From the NCBI RefSeq assembly GCF_003473485.1, contig NC_053045.1:57268494-57332493 (forward strand): 64,000 nt of DNA. Direction: 5' to 3'. Of the stretch, positions 33,894 through 62,050 are shown in pieces. Below the pieces are notes generated by a model that was not told where the DNA came from, made no database searches, and worked only from the letters and a program-made list of their open reading frames with translations. Origin of the DNA: Medicago truncatula. Its lineage: Eukaryota > Streptophyta > Magnoliopsida > Fabales > Fabaceae. Position numbers and translations under genes: made by a program. Within the stretch, counting starts at the first letter, position 1. Each line of letters begins with the position of its first letter.

Positions 33894-35771
33894 TCATTCA
33901 ATATCAAAATTAATGGGCCGTGTGTGTCTCATTTCTAATTCAAGGAAGTATAGTATCTTAGATATATCAGCCATGCAAGGATATAAATTATTTCCTGATA
34001 CAAATGCAGTCACCACATTTCTTATCTCAATCCAACTACAGCCAGGCACTTTCTTCACCCCTTGGTCCATCATTTCCTTTCTTACCATCTCTGCCTCCTT
34101 CCACTTCCCACTTGCACAATACATATTTGACAACAATACATAACCAACCTCTTTCTTAGGCTCTAAATTCTTTACATATTCTCCCACAGAGCTCCCTGTT
34201 CCCAAATCACCATGTGCATGGCATGCACCAAGTAGAACCTCACATGAGTTGGTCTTATCTCTACTTGTCTTTGAATACTTCCTAGCTAAACTTTGAGCTT
34301 CGGCTACATATCCGCCTCGACCAAGCATATCCACCATGCATGCCACATGATCCATTCCTTGGACAAGTCCATATTCCAAACTCATTGATTGAAAGAAAGC
34401 AAAGCCTTCATCAATAAGCCCCAAATGGCTGCAAGTCATTAGCAGCCCTGTGAAGGTTACTTCATCAGGTCTTACACCAGATGCCACCATTTCTCTGAAC
34501 ATGCATATAGCTTCATTACCCCTCCCATTTAGTCCAAATGCAAACAACATTGAATTCCAGGAAACCAGGTCCTTGTCATTAATGCCACGTAAAGCGAGCT
34601 TTGAACCTTCTATGTCACCGCACTTAGCATACATATTAATCAAGCTATTGCCAACAAATAAATACTTGTCTAAACCAAGATGAATTATGCAACTGTGGAC
34701 CATTTTTCCATGAACTAAGATTGCCAAGCTAGCACAAGCATGAAGGACCGCTCCAGCTACTAAATCATCAAGCTGGAAAGAGTTCCTTTTCATGTCTAAA
34801 AACAAACTTAAAGCTAAATCTCCATTCCCATTTCTCGTATACCCAACAATCATAGAAGTCCAAGATACAATATTTTTCTCCGGGGCTTGCTGGAAAGCAA
34901 GAAGAGCTTTCTGGGTATCCCCCACTTTCATATGCGCATCAATGATTGCGTTCCAAGACACTTGATTAAAAGCACCACCAGAGTTAAACACCTTCACAGC
35001 ATCACCATGACATTCTAATTTAGCATAAAAGCTTACAATTGAGTTATTTACCTCCATAGCAGTACTCCAACCAGATTTAATCACAAAACAATGCATCATA
35101 CAGCCATGTAACGATTCCATCGACTCAGTACAAGCACTCATTAGAGCACTGAAAGTCCATTGATCTGGCTGATACAAATTCTCACACATCTCTTTAAACA
35201 AATGCAAGCATGCTTCAACTTCACCACAACGAGCATGGGCCGCAATAATTATATTCCAAGCAATCTCAACCTTTTCAGGCATACTACGAAAAATTTCAAA
35301 AGCCATATCAAACCTACAAGTGTTTGCATAAGCAAACAGAAGTGAACACCATGTCACTTCATTACTATAATTCATCTCATCAAACACTTTTCTTGCATCA
35401 TTAGGATTGAAACACTTTCCATACATATCAATGAGCGCGTTAGCGACAGGAAGAGAAGACTGATACCCTGAAACAACAACCAAAGAATGAAGTTTTGTTC
35501 CAAAACGAATATCAGATGCACCGGCACATGAATTGATGGCTGCAGAGTAAGAGAAATTATCGGGTTTGGAATCGGATATTCTCCTCATGCTATCGAAGAG
35601 ATCAAAAGTTTGTTGGTAAAGTCCAAGGCGGGAATAGGCAGTTAACATGGCATTCCAAGCAACTGTATCTCGTTCAGGCATTTCATCAAACAGTTTGCGT
35701 GCGTGGCAAATTCGACCGGAACGTGCTAATGATACTATCTCAGATGTGGCCCGGATCAAACAAGGACGCAT
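33894..35771 (-). CDS. PLS-class pentatricopeptide repeat protein (At2g36980-like)
   Basis: An RNA-binding PPR protein, 625 residues, single exon as usual for the family. Tandem P, L and S motifs start at about residue 8 (repeats such as 'ARKLFDEMPERDTVAWNAMLTAYSRLG', 'NALIDMYGKC', 'NIVSWTSMIVGYTRNG') and run to about 520. An E/E+ type tail follows: 'GYVLLSNMYCASGKWKEAEMVRKEM', 'GVKKVPGCSWIEI', then a short 'F.SGN..YP' end. There is no DYW deaminase domain. E/E+ proteins usually direct C-to-U RNA editing in organelles with a partner deaminase. Similarity to Arabidopsis At2g36980, as I remember it, extends over most of the protein, and that protein is predicted mitochondrial. The target RNA cannot be read from the sequence. 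Confidence 0.93.
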   Translation of the reverse strand: MRPCLIRATSEIVSLARSGRICHARKLFDEMPERDTVAWNAMLTAYSRLGLYQQTFDLFDSMRRISDSKPDNFSYSAAINSCAGASDIRFGTKLHSLVVVSGYQSSLPVANALIDMYGKCFNPNDARKVFDEMNYSNEVTWCSLLFAYANTCRFDMAFEIFRSMPEKVEIAWNIIIAAHARCGEVEACLHLFKEMCENLYQPDQWTFSALMSACTESMESLHGCMMHCFVIKSGWSTAMEVNNSIVSFYAKLECHGDAVKVFNSGGAFNQVSWNAIIDAHMKVGDTQKALLAFQQAPEKNIVSWTSMIVGYTRNGNGDLALSLFLDMKRNSFQLDDLVAGAVLHACASLAILVHGKMVHSCIIHLGLDKYLFVGNSLINMYAKCGDIEGSKLALRGINDKDLVSWNSMLFAFGLNGRGNEAICMFREMVASGVRPDEVTFTGLLMTCSHLGLIDEGFAFFQSMSLEYGLVQGMDHVACMVDMLGRGGYVAEAQSLARKYSKTSRDKTNSCEVLLGACHAHGDLGTGSSVGEYVKNLEPKKEVGYVLLSNMYCASGKWKEAEMVRKEMMDQGVKKVPGCSWIEIRNVVTAFVSGNNLYPCMADISKILYFLELEMRHTRPINFDIE

Positions 35772-35779
35772 GCTAGTGA

Positions 35780-36058
35780 CTACACTGCGTGTCGCATTTA
35801 GTTTTGTGTCTTTGAGAGATAAATAATAGTATTTGAGTTGAGCACCTTGTAGTTAGAAAATTCATTCAACTGAAAATTGAGATGTCATGGCATGCATGAG
35901 TGCATTTAAATTTGATGAAGTTGGTTACTTATTTGATCCACTCATTTGTTTCATAGGGTTCAACAAACTGGTCGTAATGAAGTTAGTTTAAGTTATTCTA
36001 ATCCATTATCGGTAATATATTTTTTTTAACGTTGCACAACGGGTTATAGTTAACAACC
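35780..36058. other. Promoter region of the PPR gene, up to the transposon
   Basis: Only about 290 bases separate the PPR start codon from the transposon end at 36068, so the element sits in or just behind the PPR promoter. I see no clear TATA box. Confidence 0.4.
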
Positions 36059-36067
36059 GTCCTTTTT

Positions 36068-36184
36068 GAGAATTGCTGTTCCCATATAGTATGGTTGTGC
36101 CACACGAGTAAAATACGAAAATGCCTTTCCGCAGTTAACTATCGAAGTTTGTTGTGAACCGGCGGCAGCTTACTACCGAGGAAA
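36068..36184 (+). repeat. Left terminal inverted repeat of the PMD transposon
   Basis: It matches the reverse complement of 40190-40307. It contains two diverged copies of the subterminal palindromic motif, 'gcagttaactatcgaag' near 36139 and 'ggcagcttactaccgagg' near 36166. Confidence 0.88.
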
Positions 36185-37382
36185 ATTGAACATAACCAGA
36201 ACGCAGAAACTCAGTTTTCCAGTATTGCTTCATTCTTCAAAATCATTCCAAACCATCAAACTTCTCCAAATTCGATTTTTCAGCAAAATCAAGTGCATCA
36301 TCTCCATTTAATCACAAGTAAGTATCTTGACTCATTTTTATCATAATGTTAGTTTGGGTAGGTTTTTTTTAAAAAAAATTGGTAGTTTTCATGTGGTTAG
36401 GGTTAATGTATGAATTGAATTTTTTATGAGTGCATGTAGTTTATAATTGAATGTAGTTGGTTTAATTGATGATTGAATGATGTTAGGGTATAATGTGGTT
36501 TTGAATGGTGGCAAAATAACACATTTTGAGTATGTTTGATAGTTTGCACACAAAGTGTTTGATAAAATGTGTCAATGACAATTTTATTGATTATTTAGTT
36601 AGTTTAGGTATTGGATACGATCTTGATTGTAATTCAAAAACGTGTATGTTGAATTAAGTTGAATGCATATTGAAAAAGTGTATATTGAATTAGGTTGAAT
36701 GTGTATATTGAATTATGTTTAGTTTAGGTTGAATGTGTATGATAATGCATTTGATTTTTTGCGTTTGAATGTTAATGATAATGTGTATGATAATGTTTAG
36801 GTTCAATCAATGTCTTTATTTTGGTAAAGTGGTTTAATGTGAAAGCGGTTATGTTTAGGTTATGTTTAGGTTGAATGTGAAAGTGTAGGTTTTGTTTAGG
36901 TTTACTGTTTGTTGATAAAGTGGTTGAATGATATTAATTTTTATTTTTTATTTTTTGTAGATATGGCCGATCAGGACCCCATTGATCCTTCGAAGATGAT
37001 TGGTGGTAGGCGTGCCATAACTCAGAGCCACCGCAGGGAGAGACAGAGTGCCCACATCCCAAAGAGGGGTAGAGGTCGGAGGGGAGATGGCTCAGGAAGC
37101 TCTCAGGCCACACAGCCTGAGGAGTCACAGGTTGTTGACCAGACTGGGGTGGAGTACCTGAACTATCAGGATCAGGTACATCATGATGTGACGGATGGTG
37201 GATATGACCATGATCATATACCACATGAGCAGGATGCAGGAGACGAGGATGACATTGCAGCAGCTGCTGCACCGGAGGTGTTACCTACGAACCCTCCCTT
37301 TCCTGGTGGACCGGCTGACTTGTCCTTGCTCCACACTTATGCCGGTCATGTGGTGTTGCCACTCTGGTATAATTCAAATAAT

Positions 37383-38230
37383 GTAAGTGTATTTTTTTTA
37401 ATTGTTTTTTCTTTATGTTAAAATATTTTCTTTAATTTAAATGTGTGTTTGTTTAATTATTAAATCCACTTTTATATGTGTTTTTTTTTAATTGGTTTTT
37501 CTTTATGTTAAAATATTTTCTTTAATTTAAATGTGTGTTTGTTTAATTATTAAATCCACTTTTATATGTGTTTTTTTTAATTGGTTTTTCTTTATGTTAA
37601 AATATTTTCTTTAAATGTGTGTTTGTTTTTATTATTATATCCACCTCTATATGTGTTTTTTTTAATTCTTTTTCTTTATGTTTAATTATTTTCTTTAAAT
37701 GTGTGTTTGTTTTAAGGGTTAATAGTGTTTTACCCCCCTGTAATATAGGTCATTTCCGGTTTTACCCCCTGTAAAATATATTTTTTGAATTTCGTCCTTG
37801 TAATTTGATGATTTTTGGTTTTGGACCTTCATGAATTTTGACAGTACAAAATCGAAGATATGATAGGGGGTAAACCGAAATTTGCTCAAATTAACGGGGG
37901 GTAAACCGAAATTTTCTCAAATTACAAGGGGGTAAACCTAAATTTGCTCAAATTACAGGGAGTGAAATTTTCCATGAAGGTCCAAAACCAAAAAATCTTC
38001 AAATTACAAGGATGAAATTCAAAAAAAATATTTTACAGGGGGGAAAACCGGAAATGACCTATATTACAGGGGGGTAAAACACTATTAACCCTTGTTTTAA
38101 TTATTATATACACTGTTATATGTTTATTTTTTTAATTCTATTTTTTATGTTTAATTGTTTTGTTTATATGTGTTTTTAATTATTATATACATTGTTATAC
38201 ATTGTTATGTGTTTTTATGTTTAATTATTA
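37383..38230. repeat. AT-rich minisatellite in PMD intron 1
   Basis: A unit containing 'ctttatgtta' recurs at 37411, 37501 and 37590, and in shorter form at 37674, giving periods of 90, 89 and 84 bases; more diverged units continue from 38092 to 38230. The array is split by the 376-bp MITE. Confidence 0.85.
37716..38091. mobile_element. 376-bp Mutator-type MITE with exact 9-bp target duplication
   Basis: It begins 'gggttaatagtgttttaccc' and ends with its complement, and most of the element is one long imperfect inverted repeat ('acccccctgtaat', 'ccggttttacccc' mirrored on the right). TTGTTTTAA flanks it exactly at 37707-37715 and 38092-38100. There is no coding capacity. It is inserted in the intron minisatellite of the PMD gene, so it postdates both. 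Confidence 0.92.
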
Positions 38231-40126
38231 TATCCATATTTTTTTTTTCTATTATTTCAGGTTCGTAAGACCCGCGTGCTTAAACCGATTAATCATGGGG
38301 CGAAGATTCTCACTCTCGGACGCCCTAACGGGAATGAGAATTGGTTTTGGGATGCGCTTCAGCAGAGCGGGCTACATGATTTGGTCTACTTGGGGTACTC
38401 CACCGTGCCTCATGCCCTGCTGCTTACTTTATGCGAGAGGTGGCATCCGGAGACCAGCACCTTCCACATGCCGATGGGGAGATGACTGTGACATTGGATG
38501 ATGTCGCATGTCTCACGCATCTTCCTATTGAGGGGCGGATGTTGGACCATGGAAAGAAGATGCCCAAGCATGAGGGAGCGGCACTGCTGATGACGTATCT
38601 GGGTGTGGCCCAGCATGAGGCTGAGAAGATCTGCAACCAGGAGTACGGTGGGTACATTAGCTACCCCAGGCTGAGGGACTTCTATACCTCGTACCTTGGT
38701 AGGGCCAACGTATTGGCGGGTACGGAGGATCCTGAGGAGGTTGAGGAGCTGGAGAGGGTCAGGACATACTGCGTCCGGTGTTACCTTCTGTACTTGGTCG
38801 GATGCTTGTTGTTTGGCGATAGAAGCAACAAGCGCATCGAGCTGATATATTTGACGACCATGGCGGACGGCTACGCAGGGATGCGTAATTATTCCTGGGG
38901 AGCTATGACCCTCGCCTACCTATACGGCGAGTTGGCGGATGCATGTAGGCCTGGACACAGAGCGCTTGGGGGGAGCGTGACACTGCTCACTGTAAGAAAA
39001 CTGAAATTTTATATTTATGTTAACTTTATTTTTTTGTGAACTTCTTATTTTTTGTTATATTTTTCCGTGCGTAATAATTTATAAATGTTATTTGTTTGGT
39101 TTGTGCAGGCATGGTTTTTGGCGCATTTATAAATGTTATAAATGTTATCCGGTTGCAGCGAGGTGGAAGCTCCAGAAGGGTCATGGGGAGGGGATCATGT
39201 ATCGGTCACTGCTCGATCGTATACAGTTAGATGATGTATGCTGGAGGCCGTACGAGGAGCACAGAGAGATCCAGGACTTCGAGGAGGTTTTCTGGTATTC
39301 TGGATGGATTATGTGCGGCGTCCGTAGGGTGTACCGTCACTTGCCCGAGAGGGTTTTGAGGCAGTACGGATACGTGCAGACCATCCCCAGACATCCGACT
39401 GATGTTAGGGACCTCCCCCCGCCTTCCATTGTGCAGATGTTCGTCGACTTCCGCACTCACACGCTTAAGGCGGACGCTCGGGGTGAGCAGGCAGGAGAGG
39501 ATACATGGCGGGTGGCGGATGGCTATGTCCTGTGGTACACTAGGGTGTCTCACCCTCAGATCTTGCCACCTATTCCAGGAGATCTTCCGAGGCCTGCAAA
39601 TGAAGAGCAGATCATTGCAGAGCAGTGGCAGCGGTATGAGGCGAGAAGCTCGCCTGACACCTATGGCATGGTTAGTGGCGCTGTTGCCTACGCTGATGCG
39701 CAGTTAGGCCAGGAGGAGGTCATGAGCATGACCCCTCAGCAGTGGTTTGAGGCCATGACCCATATGAGGGAGCAGATCGCGTCGATTTTGACCAGGAGGA
39801 GAGCCCATAGGCCGAGGAGGAGGCACCATCAGCAGGATCAGGACCAGTAGTACTATTTTCCTTTTTTAGGACTTATTTTTTAGTTTTAGTCTTTTGATGA
39901 CATTGAGTTATGTATATTTGTATATTTGTATATTTCTACTTTGATGACATTATTTTTAATTTCATGGGCTTTTTTTACTTTGTTTAATGTACAAAAATGT
40001 TGGTTTAATTAAGTTGTGCATTTGCACCAATATTTATTTGTTATTTGAACTGTTATGATGAATTTTAAAACTTTGTGTAAAAATACTGTTAGAATGATTT
40101 TGAAATGTTTTTTAGATGAAGATTTC

Positions 40127-40255
40127 CTCGGCAGTTAACTACCGAAATTGTTTAAGTTCAGATTTCCTCGGCAGTTAACTACCGAGGTATTCCTCGGCAG
40201 TTAACTGCCGCCGGTTTCCTAAAAACTTCGGTAGCAAACTGCCGAAGGACATTTT
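40127..40255. repeat. Subterminal array of near-palindromic CGGYAGTTAACTRCCG motifs
   Basis: Three copies start near 40127, 40163 and 40191, each with a self-complementary core, and a fourth diverged one ('ttcggtagcaaactgccgaagg') is near 40229. It sits just inside the right TIR and partly overlaps it. The left TIR has two weaker copies. Subterminal repeats are often transposase-binding sites, so this is a candidate binding array. Confidence 0.8.
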
Positions 40256-40316
40256 CGTATTTTACTCGTGTGGCACAGCCAAACAACATGTGGGAACAGC
40301 AATTCTCGTCCTTTTT

Positions 40317-40931
40317 TTACATGTTTTATTTCCTTTTTTCCTTATAAAAGCTAGTTCTAGAATAAATAAATGATCAACCATTTCAATCTATCATAATTAA
40401 TCTAAATTTGTACTACTTATATTTTTTGTTTTCTTCTAACCATTTTATTTGCCGATGAACCCCAACCACCATAATTCTTGATAAGCAATTTTTGTATCCA
40501 GGTATCAGTATTGTATCGTACTCGCACTCATACTACGTATCCAAGCTTCATAGATATCAATGATTTGAAAAAAATTAACCTTGGAATAATTAATGCCATT
40601 AAAATTGTTGTGATACTGTTTCAACAAATGTGTCGCGGCAAAAATGACTGCTTAGATGAATGTTGGTCGTTGGACCTGATATATCAACTCAGTTAAACCA
40701 GTGGGATATAAATAGAAGTTAAATTACAACATATATATGTACAACATAACACCTACATATGATATATAATATAATATATACAGGGACTGATTTCATTTCT
40801 CAGTTTCATATTCCAGGGCTTCTTTCTCATACAAGCTCTGCTCTTCAGGGGCACTTCCATTTACAATCTGAACTTCGAACAATGTTCCTTTGATCATGAA
40901 TTTCATACACTTTTGATTACTGTTACATTTC
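40317..40931. other. Intergenic region and SYD 3' UTR
   Basis: Between the transposon and the SYD stop codon. The last 150-200 bases are probably the SYD 3' UTR. I see nothing else; the plus-strand frame at 40478-40696 has no domain. Confidence 0.55.
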
Positions 40932-60993
<20,062 letters not shown>

Positions 60994-61054
60994 CTCATTT
61001 GTCCTGCACAAGCAAAGTATTGTGATACAAACTCCAAATCAACCGAAAAATTCA

Positions 61055-61330
61055 GGATAGTCTTCTTATAATTTGGGTTGGGCTTAACAAGTAACAACCC
61101 ATGATCAGACCATATCTCATCCAATGTGAGAATCTTAACACACACCCTCAAACCCAGAACTGAACATTTGGAGTGTGACCCAAGTGGTTCGATAGCGGAA
61201 ACCTAAAAGCAGGTGGTCCAACGGATCTTGGATAGGCTCTGATACCATCTTAGAATTTGGGTTGAGCCAAACTCAATCTTACAAAGACGGTTTTGTAAGG
61301 ATGAGTTAGGCCCAACATAAAAACGGAATA
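61055..61330 (-). mobile_element. TRIM retrotransposon remnant in the SYD 5' UTR intron
   Basis: On the minus strand a partial LTR ends 'caacccaaattctaag' and is followed by TGGTATCAGAGCC (61247-61235), the usual primer-binding site complementary to initiator tRNA-Met. About 95 bases later a second LTR begins 'tgttaagattctcacattgg' at 61140 and ends 'caacccaaattataag', matching the first LTR end. The very short interior with no genes is the TRIM layout. Both outer LTR ends are truncated. Confidence 0.75.
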
Positions 61331-62050
61331 AGTCTCAACTTGTAATCTTTGAACTAATAATGAGAACCAACTTATAATGATTGTATGACCAAACTCAACA
61401 AAAATGCACAACATAGTTCCAATACTGACACTAAGATAAACCAATAAATTTTATGCTACACTCCCAAACCAAAAAAAAAAAAAGGAAAACATTAATTAAG
61501 AATACATAACAAAACATGCAAGAAATTGTTTTTCCCAGCATCTGAGACATATATAACCATAATAAAGTGCTAACAACGTTCAATGTTCTACCTAGTACCC
61601 TGCCTTAAAGTTATCAAAAAACCAAGTAATGAATAAAACTACCCCAAAATCTAAAATTAGATAAATAGATGAACCCAATTTGTTCTTTCATAGTAAAAAA
61701 AAAAACCCAGAAAGAAAAACCCTGGCTTTAAACGAAAGTCCTAAAATAAGAAATCGTTGATTAACACTGTGAAACATGAAAAAATGACCTAAAACCTTGG
61801 TGAATATTAGCAAAATAGAAGAAATTAGAGCTGAGTCAGCTGAAATCGGCGAATCAAAACAAATTTGCAGAAAAATTGAAAAGTGGGTGAAATGGTAAAT
61901 GAGAAAGAGGGGAGAGTCTCAAAATCTGATTGAGAGAAAAAGGGAGTGAGAAAGAATTACCGGATCAGAGATGAAAGAGACGAGTCTCAAAATCTGGTTT
62001 CAGGTTCAGCTGCTCACGGTGTGTGAAGAAGAAGAAGAAGAAAATGAAAC

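Larger units (their letters stand above)
36963..39850 (+). pseudogene. Plant mobile domain (MAIN-like) gene with frame lesions
   Basis: A transposon-borne relative of plant MAIN/MAIL proteins. Exon 1 (36963-37382) encodes an arginine-rich then acidic leader and ends 'HTYAGHVVLPLWYNSNN'. Exon 2 (38261-38991) holds the PMD core, with 'FWDALQQSGLHDL', 'ERWHPETSTFHMP', then 'GEMTVTLDDVACLTHLPIEG' and 'YLLYLVGCLLFGDRS'. Exon 3 (39109-39850) holds 'YPVAARWKLQKGHGEG', 'DVCWRPYEEHR' and 'WYSGWIMCGVRRVYRHLPERVLRQYG', with an RRR-rich end. Two lesions break it: the frame slips by one at a G run (38476-38479) in exon 2, and exon 3 meets TAA at 39130-39132 beside a duplicated 'ataaatgtt'. A 5' UTR intron ending at 36960 is likely (donor near 36317). 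Intact it would be about 630 residues. Confidence 0.85.
36059..40316. mobile_element. Complete Mutator-like transposon carrying a plant mobile domain gene
   Basis: The element runs 36068-40307 (4,240 bp) and is flanked by an exact 9-bp target duplication, GTCCTTTTT, at 36059-36067 and 40308-40316. The terminal inverted repeats begin GAGAATTGCTGTTCCCA and extend about 115 bases: 17 identical bases, a short diverged stretch, 28 identical bases ending TACGAAAATG, then more imperfect matching to 'accggcggcag'. Long TIRs and a 9-bp duplication are the hallmark of Mutator-like elements. No transposase frame exists on either strand; the cargo is one PMD gene. It is therefore non-autonomous, although PMD genes are known to travel in such elements. 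Confidence 0.93.
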
